From NCBI GenBank assembly GCA_963693365.1, contig CAVNZM010000010.1, positions 8,556,001-8,620,000 on the forward strand: DNA of 64,000 nt, written 5' to 3'. Each line of letters opens with the position of its first letter. The stretch's first letter is position 1. The notes below the pieces were generated by a model, which was not told the DNA's origin, ran no database searches, and was given only the letters and a program-made list of their open reading frames with translations. The DNA comes from Amoebidium appalachense. Taxonomy: Eukaryota > Ichthyosporea. Shown here one piece after another: positions 1 to 21,589 of this stretch. Position numbers and translations under genes: made by a program.

Positions 1-42
1 CCTTCCCCACTCTGGGTTACTGCATACACACACACACCACAG

Positions 43-131
43 AGCCAACATGACAAGTGTGAGTATAAGTATCTATCTAAGGAACGGTTGGTGGAGAAGA
101 CCACACAGGGGGGTTGGGTAGTTGGGTGGAT

Positions 132-199
<68 letters not shown>

Positions 200-278
200 G
201 GGGGGGGGCAAGACAGTGTTAGGACGTCGCGGATGCACACATGCACCTGGACACACACATTTTCTCTTTCTGTTCCCT

Positions 279-310
<32 letters not shown>

Positions 311-608
311 TCCCCCCACCCCGCCCCTTTCTTTCTCTACCTCTCACCCCCTCGTGTAGTCTTTCTCTGTGTGTGATTGTGCGCGTGTGTCGCCCCCCCC
401 CCCCCCCCCCCCCCCCCCCCGTTCCTCCTCAGATGACTCCCCTGACGCTCTTTCACTGCCCCACCACATCAGCAACCATCTTGCATGCCCCACAGCAACA
501 CAAATATGTTTGCTCACTGTGGCTGGGCAGGTGGGGACGATTCAGGCAGCAAGTACAGCAGCAGATATGACGATAACGACTACGGGGGAAGGTAAAGAGG
601 GGGTGAAA

Positions 609-639
<31 letters not shown>

Positions 640-2554
640 GAGGGGGGGGGGGGGAGGGGAGGAGGAAGGCGGAGGGGGGGGGGGGACAGGGGGGGGGGGG
701 GAGGGGGGGGGGGCTTGTGGTATCGACTGGTGGCTGGGTGGATGGATGGTGAAAATGGGTAGGTGTGGGTATGAGTGTGTATGGTGGGTGGAGGTGGAGG
801 GGCCCTCGGGGGGTTGGGGTGGGGTGGGGTGGAGGGAGGGAGGGAGGGGGGAGGGGGGTACTAGAGTTTGATAGAAGAGGGGATGGGTGAGTGGGGCGCT
901 AGTCCACTGCCTCCCGTGAGAGAAAGGTCGTGTAAGTGGATAATCTCTTCTATTTCGATACCTATTTTGTATTTTCGAACCTACTTTGTATTGTTTACTT
1001 TTGTTTTTGCTCCTTCCCCCCCCCCCCCCCCCCCCTCTTTTTTCCCCCTTCTTTTGGGGTGTGTGTGTTTGTCCGGGGGGAGGGATATGTGTGTGAGGAG
1101 GGGGGGAGGGGGGGAGGAGAGAGGGGGGAGGGTGTGTGTGTGTTGTGTGTGTGTGTTGGGGGGAGGTGGGCTGAATGGTCGCATAGCACTGGAGACTGAC
1201 TGAGGGTGTCTGTGCAGCAGCAGAAGCAGTCGGTATGACAGCAGCAAGAGCGACAGATACAGCAGGTGTGTGTGTGCGTGTGTGTGTGTGCGCGCGCGTG
1301 TGTGTGTGTGCGTGCTTGCGTGTGTGTGTGTGTGTGCGTATGTGTACGTGTGTGTGAACGTGTGTGAGTGCGTGCGTACATGCGTGCGTCCATGTGTGTA
1401 CGTGACTACCCATTCAGACCCCTTCTTCCCCTCCCCCCCCCCCCCCCCCCTCCCCCCCCCTCTCCCCTTCCCCCCCCTCTCCCCCTTCCCCCCCCCCTCT
1501 CCCCTTCCCTGGCAAAAAAAAAAGAGAAAGAAAGAAAGAGAAAAACAAGTCAGCAAGACAGAAAAGACATGACATCGTGATGGACACAAGGAGCTTTTGT
1601 GCAATATGCAGGTTTTTTGACTTTATTTTTGCACTATTTCACTGTGCATATTAACCTTCCCCTTCCCCCCCCCCCCTACCCGCCTGCCGGGAGTCAAACC
1701 AATCAAATCATTTGACCCAATTACATATAAATAAAGCAGAGTTTGAGTTGGCTTTGATCACAATGCGATGGTTTTGAAACCTGGGTACTGCACATGATGT
1801 GCACCCTTGCTTTTTACTCATGTGGCGTGCTCCCTGGGTGTGCATCCTTTGTGCACATATAGGTGGCCTTGCTCGTTGCAATTATGCGTCTCGTCCTGTA
1901 TAGCACATGCTAACATCAACTCCTCCTTATATTCTAGCCGTGGGGATGATGGGTATGGGGGCAGCCGTAAGGGGCCCAACGATATGGACAAGTGGGCAGC
2001 CCGGCCCGCACAGGGCGGGTCTCTGTTTTCGGATGAGGAGGAGGAGGAAAAGCCAAGGCGCAGGTGCGTGTGGTTGTGTGCTTTGGGGAAACGGAGGGGG
2101 GGGGGGGGGCAGGGGGGGCAGGGGGGCAGGGGAGGGGGGGGGGGTTCTTGGCGTGGATGGAGGACTCAGTGTGTTCGTATCCTGGGATGCAGGGATGTGT
2201 GGTTGGTGTGAATGGTCTTTTTGGGAAGAGAGGGGAGGGGAGGGGGAAGGGGGAGAGGCAAGGGGGAAGGAGGAGAGGGGTGGCTTGCATGAAGGGTGTA
2301 TGTGATCTTGTATTGGATGGAGTGGTATGTATGTGGTGGCGGTGGTGGGGTTGAGTGTGGGTGATGGGTTGGTAGGTTTATACGAGTGTCTCTATGTGTC
2401 CGGTGGTGGTGGTGGCGATGGAGGGTAGATAAGCCTTAGATAAGGGCTGCAGCCATAGTCTCTGGTATTGCACGCATGGCTGTGGTAAGATGGGCATGCC
2501 GACTGCAGGGGGCGTACGAATTTCTAAAGAGCAAAGACTTCTTTTTTTTTCCCG

Positions 2555-2596
<42 letters not shown>

Positions 2597-5520
2597 GGGG
2601 GGGGGGGATGGTGTGTTGAAGGTGGGTGGGTGGGGAGGGGGGGTGTCGGGGGGTGGGTGAGAGATGGTGTGTGGGTGTTTCGAGGGTGGTTGGGCGGTGG
2701 GTATGAGGGGGGAAGGGGGGGGGAGGGGGAGGGGGGATGACTGAGATTAACCATAGATGCATTGCAGGTCACCCTCTCCAGGCAGCAGGCGCAAGTCTGA
2801 AAGCACATCAAAGTCACGGTGGGTGGCTGGGGGAGGTGGGGTGTTGGTGCGGTGGTGTGTATGCGTGTGTGTGTAGGGGGGGGAAGGGAGGGGGGGGGAG
2901 GGGGCGGGGAGAGAGAGAGAGAAGGGGGGAGGGGGGGGGAGAGAGGGGGGGGGGGGGGGGGGGGGGGGCACCTACAAGCAGGCAGCCCTGGTGGGTGGGG
3001 TGATAGAGAGTGGCCTGTGTGCTGCATTCAGAGAGGGCACGTGCAACGGTGGCTGGGGCCTGGGTGCCATTGGGGCGTGCACTTGTGTGGATGTTACTGC
3101 TGTGTGTGTTTTGGTCTGTTACAATGGGCTGCTCATATCCTCCCCCTCCCTCCCTCTGCCCCTCCTCCCCCTCCCTCGTTCCCTCCCCCCTCCCCCCACC
3201 ACCACCACCACACACACACAACACACACACATACTTCCTTCCCATCCCCCAATCCCCCCAATCCCCCCCCCCCCCCCCTCCCCCCCCCCCCCCACACCTC
3301 TCTACCCCCCTTACAGGCGTGATGATGATGACAGTCCCCCCTCACGGCGCAAGGACACAACAGCAGGGTCACCCCCCCGTAGCCGCAGCAATAAGACCAC
3401 ACAGAGCAAGAAGAAGACCCCCTCAGCAAAGATGGTCAGTCTGGGTGCTGCTGCTGAGTTTGCAGACACACAGGTGGATAGTGAGGGAGGAGGGGAGGGA
3501 CAGGAGGGGGGGCAGAGACAGAGACACGGACAGAGACAGAAAGGGACGGAGAGACGACAGGGGTAGGGACGGGCGGGGGGGAAGTAATGAGAGAGAGAGT
3601 GAGAGGGGAGAGCGGAGGTCGAGTCAGGGAGCAAGGAGGGTCTCCGGAGACCAGGGATTGGAGGATGTGTTTGGGGAGATGAGTCTCGGGGGCCGGCCAC
3701 GTGCGCCGTCTGGAGGCGCCGACGATTTTGGAGAGTCCTCGGACTTTGTTGGTAAACACATGTGTTTGTTGCTCATCCCCATACCCCCCATATCAGCCCC
3801 CCCTTCCCCCCCCAATCCCGAATATTGTTTCTGGTTGTGCCCTTTCAACGTTTTTTCAGGTTTGGGTTTCTTGATGCACTTAAGGTAGCTGGAACCATGG
3901 AATTGCGGCGATGGCTCTCCGGCCGGGACTCATACGAAAAACAGGGTTACATCGAGAGCAAAAAGGTACACCAATTATGCGCTAGAGCTATAATTTTTGG
4001 ATGATATTTATGTAAATAGTGTTTTCTCAAAACGTTTGGTACAGAAAAATTATAACTTAATTGGTTCGGCTTCAGCGACCAAAAAACCAACTACACCAAA
4101 ATCCGGTACGTTTTTCATAGTACAGCTAATTATGGAGATTACGTATTATAAAAACTATTTGACTCGATTGAGTTATAAAATTTCTGTTCCAAACGTTTTA
4201 TGATCATACCATATACATCTCTTTTCCATGTTCAAACATGCTCTAGCGTTTGTTGTGTGTACCTTTTTGTCTTTTATATTCTTGCTTATAGCTCAGGCGC
4301 GGGTTATACAAAACGTTTGCGTTACCTTTTTGCCCTCCCCTACGGCCCTGGGCCCGGGCCCCGCAGCGTGAGCCAGGTGAGCCACATGTGACATTACATT
4401 ACAATCCTGGCGCGAAAAAAACACACGGCATCCGAGCTCAATGAACTCTGCTGCAGCTATTATATTATTTTGCAGGTATATTGAGGGGGCAAAAAAAAAA
4501 AAAAACTGAAGAGAGGTAATGAAAAGAGGGAACTTTTTATATAGAAAAAACCCATCGCCGAGACTCGGCTGGGTTGACGTATCGTGTTCGCAAATTTGAT
4601 GAGCCACATGTGATTCCCCTCAGATCTTTGATCGCGTGGCGTATGGTCAAAGCCGGACATTTTTTTTTAACGGGAGTAACAATATCAATCAGACCCTTAT
4701 GATCCTTGATGCCTATTTCCATATAAAGGTCTATGCAGCTAGCGCAATGAAAAAAAAGCCTCGCAAACCCAGAAACTCATTATTGGATGTGTATTTTGAA
4801 ATTTCTACTATACGTAGAATTATACGTTTGTAACAGAACAGTCAGAACACGTTTGACCATGCATATATGGCTAAAATTTCCTAATCCGAAATTGATGCCC
4901 CTGGGGTACTCGCATGATATACGCCACACATTAGAGTTTTGGGAGACTAGTGAAGCAAACTCTTAGCCAATCATTTTATAGATGCTTTTTGAGCCAACGC
5001 TGCTTTTTTCGTATTTCATTTCTAACCTTTTTTGGTTATTCGTCATTGTGTCACACGATGCTATTGGCCAACTGGTGTTACGTTTCAGCCAATCAGAGCA
5101 TGGCCGGGTCGATGAAACCCATGGTTTCGTCCTCCTTAATTTTTGCACCCCTCTGCATTGCGTGTCTGAGCCAATGATGTTGCCTTTTGACCCAGCAGCA
5201 AGCGCGCACTGTCTCCTATGGAGTCCACCGTGCAAAAGAGAGAAAGAGTTTCTGAACTGCTCTTTTTCTCTTCTCTATTTCCTTCTTGACCCTGTGTCCC
5301 CATATAGATTCTAAAATGATCCTACAACGCACATATATCCTATATGCTGCCGCTGCTTTGCTTTGTAAATCTTGTTACCTAGCTCACCACATTCTGACCC
5401 TTCCCCCCCTCTCCCCCCCCCCCCCCCCCCCCCCCCCCCTCCCCCCACAGATGCACCTGCACCCCAGCCAGCCGCTGCTACCGACCCGTTTGGCGACTTT
5501 GCTACGGTACAGCCTGTAAC

Positions 5521-5559
<39 letters not shown>

Positions 5560-6168
5560 TCTCTCTCTGGTCAGAATGTGCTCTATTTCGGACGCATATT
5601 TTTTGTGTGTCCTTTGCAAAATCTGTGTTGTGTGTCGTTTGCATTAACGTTAATTCGTACTCATAGCACATTCTAAATTCTCTCTACCTTCCCCCGCTCC
5701 CCGACTCCACTCAAGAACACGTACACCATAAATTCTTCCCCCCCCCCCCCCCCCCCCAGGGAAGTATCGACTTAGGTATCGACGGGGGAGCTTCCTAGAA
5801 GCCCCGTCTCCTGAGTTCCTATCTATATTTTTCTTGCTTCTGCTTACTGCTGCAACTTTAACCCCCGGCCTTTCCCACTGCCCTTGCCTGCATAAGCAAC
5901 CCTGCTCGTCTCTGATCAAGACGGGTGACCTACTCATGTTCAAGTGAAACAGTATCTGAGTTGGGTTTCGTTAACGAGGGGAATAGGTCGAAACTCGGGT
6001 ACTGTGGATGACGTGGGCCCCCCCTGAGGATGGGCTCTGCTTATTATGCATACTCTTTATGTATGGCTTGCATTCTGCATCGTGTTATCCGTTTGTTCTT
6101 GTGTACTTCGTACTTTTTGACGCATTCAAACCCCCCCCCCCCCCCTTCCCCCCCCCCCCCCAAAAAAA

Positions 6169-6199
<31 letters not shown>

Positions 6200-6930
6200 G
6201 GAAGGAAGGAAGAAAGAAAGGAAGAAGAAAAAAAGAAAAAAAGAGAAAGAAAGAAAGAAGAAAGAAGAGAAAGAGAACAACAGGAATTTTGGGCATACTC
6301 ACTCAAAGCTTTTATCTGAATGCTTCTCTACTAGCTGCCAGCATGCTTGCGTGCCTTTTCTTGTGAGCGGGTTCACACACAAACATGATTGTGTATGTGT
6401 TTTCTGTTTGGGTGTGTGTGCGCGTGCGCCTTAGCACTAGAGAGTGTGTGTGTGTGCGCGTGTGAGCGTGTGTCTGTGTGTGTGTGTTGGGGGAGGAGGG
6501 GCTTGCCGTCCTGTATATGCCTATCCACTTTCGCGCACGTGTGTGTGTTTGTGTGTGTGTGGGTGGGTGTGTTCATAGCCATCTACATGTGTGCTTGTGT
6601 GTGCACTTACACGTATGTCTACACATCAGACACAGCCGGCCTCAGCATTTGATGTGTTTGGGGCCATGCCCAGCCAGCCAGCAGCCATGCCTGCAGCAAG
6701 CCCTGCCTTCTATGGTGCACCCATGGCCCAGGTGAGGATCAATTCTGATTGGTTGGTGTGCTTATATGCGTGGTCTTAGGAATGCGGGTTTAGGAGGTGG
6801 CTTGCATCGCTGATGTTGCTCACACCGCACACCTCACCACACACTGCACGGTACACCAATATGCAGGCACACAGGCACAGGTATTAGAGCCGCCTGCACA
6901 CACGCACACACACATGCACACACACACACG

Positions 6931-6978
<48 letters not shown>

Positions 6979-7059
6979 GATACATGCACACAGACACACA
7001 TGCCACACACACACATACAGATACACGCACACAGACACGCATGCACACACACACACATG

Positions 7060-7145
<86 letters not shown>

Positions 7146-7226
7146 GATACATGCACACAGACACGCATGCCACACACACACATACAGATACACGCACACA
7201 GACACGCATGCACACACACACACATG

Positions 7227-7320
<94 letters not shown>

Positions 7321-7535
7321 TACATGCACACAGACACATGCATGCACGTGCACACCCGCTCACCTCCGTTGCTCTCTCCTTTTCTCCCTCACTCACCTGC
7401 TCACTCCATTATTTCCCACTCGTGACTGTGCACGTGGGCAGGTGGCACCCATGGGTATGGCTGGGGGTATGGCCGGTGCCGGTGCAGGGGTGGACCTGTT
7501 TGCCATGGCGCCACCAACGGCGTTCGCACAGCCGC

Positions 7536-7597
<62 letters not shown>

Positions 7598-7624
7598 GTG
7601 TGTGCGTGCGCACGTGTGTGTGTG

Positions 7625-7662
<38 letters not shown>

Positions 7663-7818
7663 TGTGTGTGTGTGTATGTGTGCTTATTGGCGCACACGCA
7701 TGTGCACGTGTGTGTGTGTGGCTTTGAGGAATGCTCTGATATCTCTCGGCCGCTGTTTCTCTCTTGCCTCCGAATTGTTGCGGTATTAAATGTCTTCTGG
7801 AAATTCGGGAGGTGGGGT

Positions 7819-7916
<98 letters not shown>

Positions 7917-8320
7917 AAATGATATATACTGCACTGGTGTTGTAACGTATGCGGCTGAGTGGTGCGCTCATTCATTTGTCTCCATAGACCATGCGACAGA
8001 AGGCCCCTGCAGTGGCCCCTGCAGGGGGGTTCCAAAACACCGCTGGGTTGGGGGGACTGGTTTCCCTAGATCCCGCCGCTCTCTCCCGTCCCGTTCCAAA
8101 GGCTCCCTACACCCAACAGACAACCATGGGAATGGGGGGCGTCGGATCGATGAGTGGCGGATTCGGGGGTGTAGGGGGAATGGCAGGGGCCAGGCCGATG
8201 GGTGGCATGGTGGGTGCTATGCCTATGGGGTCTATGGGGAAGGCACCCCAGACCGGGGGGTTTCAACAGCCAGGTGTGAACAAGCAGAATACCCAACAGG
8301 GGGGTTTCTCGTTGTTGTAG
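43..8320 (+). CDS. CLINT1: Epsin-related clathrin adaptor (epsinR/CLINT1/Ent3-like), 3' part
   Basis: Proposed exons are 43-58 (weak), 546-591, 1218-1265, 1938-2063, 2768-2818, 3317-3473, 3628-3751, 5451-5506, 6630-6731, 7442-7537 and 7988-8320 (stop). From 546 on every junction is GT-AG and phase-consistent. The protein begins with a Tyr/Asp/Ser linker ([14 protein letters not shown]), then an acidic patch ([14 protein letters not shown]), then [13 protein letters not shown], which resembles the conserved LGAAA segment after the ENTH domain of human CLINT1. It continues with [12 protein letters not shown], a DPFGDF motif suited to adaptor or clathrin binding, and a Met/Gly/Ala/Gln-rich tail. 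Known role of the family: binds phosphoinositides through ENTH and recruits AP-1 and clathrin at the trans-Golgi and endosomes. The ENTH domain lies left of the window, so the family call rests on the tail. An alternative in-frame acceptor exists at 3655. Introns hold a small inverted repeat (4031-4198) and a dispersed repeat (5758-6130). Confidence 0.62.
141..315. repeat. Long G run followed by long C run
   Basis: A G tract from about 146 is followed about 70 bases later by a C tract (about 277-307). The two arms are complementary. They sit in an intron of the epsin-related gene; a second C run lies at about 393-420. Confidence 0.9.
592..1217. repeat. G-rich intron of the epsin-related gene
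   Basis: This intron follows the donor at 592 and is mostly G runs with GGA/GGT interruptions, ending in a (GT)n-like stretch. The next three introns (1266-1937, 2064-2767, 2819-3316) have the same make-up. The last turns sharply from G-rich to C-rich before its acceptor. Confidence 0.8.
3860..5330. other. AT-rich island in an epsin-gene intron
   Basis: About 1.5 kb with normal base complexity lies between G/C tracts in the intron 3752-5450. It carries the inverted repeat at 4031-4198 and several CCAAT/ATTGG motifs near 5055-5095. Short open frames (for example around 3862-3966) are out of phase with the flanking exons. It may be inserted DNA. Confidence 0.4.
4031..4198. mobile_element. Small MITE-like inverted-repeat element
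   Basis: About 28 bp at 4031-4058 (AAAACGTTTGGTACAG...) is repeated in inverted orientation at 4171-4198 (...CTGTTCCAAACGTTTT) with a few mismatches. It sits in an AT-rich island (about 3.86-5.33 kb) inside an otherwise G/C-tract intron. No coding sequence was recognised and no target duplication is clear. Confidence 0.5.
5758..6130 (-). mobile_element. Dispersed SINE-like repeat, copy A
   Basis: It is nearly identical to 9249-9600 and shares its head with copies at 26875, 26996, 30992, 32419 and 43905. In its minus-strand sense it begins TTTGAATG-like next to a G tract (a C tract on the plus strand at 6131 onward, then an A run), has a tRNA-A-box-like AAGCAGAGCCC and a B-box-like GTTTCGACC, and ends near TACTTCCCT next to another G tract. 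It lies antisense in the intron 5507-6629. Confidence 0.7.
6129..6270. repeat. Compound C-run / A-run / GAA-rich microsatellite
   Basis: C runs pass directly into about 16 A and then into purine-rich GAA/AAAG repeats. The same C-to-A junction recurs elsewhere in the window. Confidence 0.85.
6896..7330. repeat. (CA)n array with CATACAGATACA higher-order units
   Basis: Long (CA)n stretches are separated by near-identical interruptions (ACATACAGATACATGCACACAG, about 170-180 bp apart), so a compound array appears to have been duplicated. It lies in the intron 6732-7441. Confidence 0.9.
7538..7680. repeat. (GT)n tract starting at a splice donor
   Basis: The intron begins directly with GTGTGT after exon 7442-7537 and continues as (GT)n with CG interruptions. 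The donor is therefore part of the microsatellite. Confidence 0.85.
7820..7915. repeat. T30-G66 compound homopolymer
   Basis: About 30 T pass directly into about 66 G in the last intron of the epsin-related gene. It is the longest of several T-run/G-run junctions. Confidence 0.9.
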
Positions 8321-8346
8321 AAATTTTAGAAGAGGAGAGGAAGCGG

Positions 8347-8381
<35 letters not shown>

Positions 8382-9102
8382 GCTTGAAAAGATACGCAAT
8401 GGGTTCTTCATTGCGCGGTGTTTGTTCTTAGATTTGTGGGTTCGCTTCAGCGTTCTTTCCAGTTGTATCGTGATTCGTTCTTGTCTTCTTCTGAGTGTTT
8501 CTGAGAAAGTTTTGAAAGGTGTTTTCTTGTGCAGAGGCTGAACAAAGGCTGCAATATGCAAAGCGTGCATTGCGCGCGCAAAGATTGATTACTTTTTCCA
8601 CCAAGGTTGAAGATATCGCATGTGATCGGGTGCTGATGAATGCTTGCCATATTCTTCAGTATTCCAGCAGGTTAGGAGATATTCAAAGCTAGATTGGTGT
8701 GCTTGGTATTGAAGTAGCTTCATGATGGAGATAAGTTGTGTTGTTGCGTCAAAGTCCAATGTCACCACAATAAATGTTGCTGACCTGCTATGTAAATTAA
8801 ATAAATAATTCCAAATTTCACTGACAGCAGTAGTTCGAAATCTTCAATAACCCCCCTCCCCCCTCTCCCCTCCCCCCCTCCCAACAAAACACACACACAC
8901 ACACACACCCAAAGACACACACATACGTGTACACACACCCACTCACACGCAGCTCGTACACACAACTGCAGGGGGCGCATATACACAAACACACATAAAG
9001 ATACACAATCAAATGCATTGGCCATGGGTCAAACACGGCTTCACATACTCAAACCCACCACAACTTGGCCAACCCCCTTTCTCCCCACTCCCCCCCCCCC
9101 GA
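8321..9102. other. 3' flank of the epsin-related gene
   Basis: It contains a G run (about 8349-8379), unremarkable 3' UTR-like sequence, AATAAA signals at 8769-8774 and near 8800, then CA/C-rich DNA. No gene was seen. Confidence 0.6.
8769..8774 (+). terminator. Candidate polyadenylation signal of the epsin-related gene
   Basis: AATAAA lies about 450 bases after the stop at 8320; an overlapping AATAAATAA follows near 8800. Assignment is by position only. Confidence 0.4.
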
Positions 9103-9599
9103 GTTGCTTATGCAGGCAAGGGCAGTGGGAAAGGCCGGGGATTAAAGTTGCAGCAGTAAGCAGAAGCAAGAAAAATATAGATAGGAACTCAGGAGACGGG
9201 GCTTCTAGGAAGCTCCCCCGTCGATCGACAGGGAAGTATCGACTTAGGTATCGACGGGGGAGCTTCCTAGAAGTCCCGTCTCCTGAGTTCCTATCTATAT
9301 TTTTCTTGCTTCTGCTTACTGCTGCAACTTTAACCCCCGGCCTTTCCCACTGCCCTTGCCTGCATAAGCAACCCTGCTCGTCTCTGATCAAGACGGGTGA
9401 CCTACCCATGTTCAAGTGAAACAGTATCTGAGTTGGGTTTCGTTAACGAGGTGAGTAGGTCGAAACTCGGGTACTGTGGATGACGTTGGCCCCCCCTGAG
9501 GATGGGCTCTGCTTATTATGCATACTCTTTATGTATGGCTTGCATTCTGCATCGTGTTATCCGTTTGTTCTTGTGTACTTCGTACTTTTTGACTCATTC

Positions 9600-9600
<1 letters not shown>
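9103..9600 (-). mobile_element. Dispersed SINE-like repeat, copy B, with an inverted duplicate of its tail
   Basis: 9250-9600 matches copy A. In addition, 9103-9225 is the near-perfect inverted copy of 9250-9372 (arms about 123 bp, spacer about 24 bp). A run of about 33 C follows at 9602. The spacer begins with the sequence at which copy A starts (AGGGAAGTATCGACTT). Confidence 0.75.
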
Positions 9601-9636
<36 letters not shown>

Positions 9637-9795
9637 ACCCCCTCCCCCTCCCCCCTTCCCCCCCACCCCAACACACATACACACACATGCCCATCCACCC
9701 CCCCAAACCTATCTTGCTTCAGTGCAAGCATAACACAAAGTAAGCGACACCGCAAGCAGATAAAGCAGTTGAATACATAGACATATGCATGTCCC

Positions 9796-9796
<1 letters not shown>

Positions 9797-9857
<61 letters not shown>
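9797..9857. repeat. C61 homopolymer
   Basis: An uninterrupted C run of about 61 bases lies in the spacer before the hexokinase-like gene. Confidence 0.9.
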
Positions 9858-9860
<3 letters not shown>

Positions 9861-10039
9861 TTCCCCTGTTCATGAATTCTCACACACACGCACACACGCC
9901 GTGACACCGTGGGGGCAAGGGAAAGAACCATCTTTTCTGTAAATCACGTTCTCTGTAGGCATGCCCAGCTGCCTGTACACGTGGGCCAGAGGGGTTAGGA
10001 GTCCAGGTCTTTGGACCACGGAGTTCTGCCGCCTGCGAC

Positions 10040-10210
10040 CTGTCACCTGTTGATGCTGACCAATCAACAAGAGCGTTTATTGCTTTATAAAGTTACATAT
10101 TACCGATTACGATTGGGCAATTGGGTTGTGCCAGTGAGCCAATTCTCATTGGCTACAAACCAAAATGCTTTTTTGTGGGCGCGCGCGCTCTCACTGAGCT
10201 AGCTCAACTG
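10040..10210 (+). promoter_or_regulatory. CCAAT-rich probable promoter of the hexokinase-like gene
   Basis: CCAAT or its complement occurs at about 10059 (GACCAATCAAC), 10110 (GATTGGGCAATTGGG) and 10138-10152 (GCCAATTCTCATTGGCT). No clear TATA box was found. The ATG is at 10556, so a 5' UTR of a few hundred bases or an upstream non-coding exon is expected. Confidence 0.4.
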
Positions 10211-10555
10211 ACTCAGTCTGTAGCTTCGAGCCACTAGTAGTTGCACCAACTTTGACTCTCGAAAACCAATTCCCTCTATACAGGGTGTCTGTCTGTCACC
10301 TGCCGCAAAATATAGTTGTGTGGGTGAAAGTTTTTGCACTCCACGGGATGTGCACGCTTGTGCGTTGGCACTGCTAATGTTTTACCGCGTCCAGCACGCA
10401 CAGGTGCTATTGGGGTGCCGTCCAGGCCGCATTTGAATAGCATTACCCTCCCATCAATCACACGCCACTACCATACTGGAGATCGGGTAGTGTTTCTCTT
10501 TTCCTTTTGCGGACAGCAGCAGCCACTGTTGTGATAGAACATAAAAATAACAAGA

Positions 10556-20510
<9,955 letters not shown>

Positions 20511-20624
20511 CATGCAGGCAAGTATGGGGTTATGGGGTACATGCGTACACATGTCAGTCAGATGCATCTATGCCAACCATCTATGCACGTGCGCATGACA
20601 TGCCAGCTTTTTTGACTGGTTGCG

Positions 20625-20646
20625 GTGATTTTTTTATTTTATTTTT

Positions 20647-20692
<46 letters not shown>
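20625..20692. repeat. T-run / G-run compound homopolymer
   Basis: About 30 mostly T bases pass directly into about 36 G, just 3' of the hexokinase-like gene. Confidence 0.9.
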
Positions 20693-21351
20693 CTCTCAAG
20701 TGCATGCACATGCACCTTGCAGGCATGGAAGGGTGGTACTAATGGTTGAACAATTATTGCACACCCCTTGAACATTATTGGTCTTGGTTGGGCTATACCT
20801 GCAAACCGGTCCACGTGGCGTGTATATGTGCAACAGAACACAGAGTACATGTACAGTTGTTGGTTGTTATGTTGGTTCTGGCTATAGTGCACTATTAGGA
20901 AAAAAGGATTGGCTCAACGCATATATACACAGAAGGCCGGAGTAAATTAGCTCATGCTAGTAAAACTAAAATAGTTACTAAAGAGTAAGCGCAATAGACG
21001 TGATTGTGGCTGCGCGTTTCCTCGAACTTCCATCCTTTTTATCTTGACCTACTTAAAATTTTAACAGGGCTAATGGTCTCCATTGCTGACAAACCTAAAA
21101 CACGTAACGTACCATAAATATGCATCACAAGTACTCCTTATTTTTGCAAGGTGTCAAACCGCTTAATTCGATAAAAAGAAGGGCACCGTTCTGCTCTCTG
21201 TCTCTAGACAGCTGTGCGTGTTTATAACGTTCAAAATTAAAAAGTCGTCTGCACTTCCATATATGGCAAGCACCCATATCTATAGTAGCGTCTAGCCCGC
21301 TGGACCGTGCACACCACTGGCTGGCCCAGTGAGAATATACGTATGATAAAT

Positions 21352-21470
21352 GCACCAATCACGGGCATGTGGTGTTTTTATGCTACAAGGTGCAGCTGGC
21401 TCGGTTCTGGGCACCAATCACGGGCATGTGGTGTTTTTATGCTACAAGGTGGAGCTGGCTCGGTTCTGGT
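21352..21470. repeat. 59-bp tandem duplication
   Basis: Two near-identical copies begin GCACCAATCACGGGCATG at 21352 and 21411, with one visible mismatch. Confidence 0.9.
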
Positions 21471-21589
21471 TTCCCCCCCACCCCCCTTCCCTCCCCTTCG
21501 GGGGGCGCCCCAAACACACGACCATGCCTCTATTGACAAAAAGGAAGGACACACACCCCCAAACACAACCACCCCATACCGTGGCAAAT

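Noticed and set aside
73-376. Open frames of poly-Gly and poly-Pro near the left end
   Set aside because: They are translations of G and C homopolymers on both strands; no codon structure and no splice context.
3861-3966. Possible exon after a TTTTTTCAG acceptor in the epsin-related gene
   Set aside because: Entering with the phase left by the exon ending at 3751 gives an early stop; exon 5451-5506 joins correctly without it.
6797-7934. Long His-Thr and Cys-Val frames on both strands
   Set aside because: They are the reading frames of (CA)n/(GT)n repeats; the real exon here is 7442-7537.
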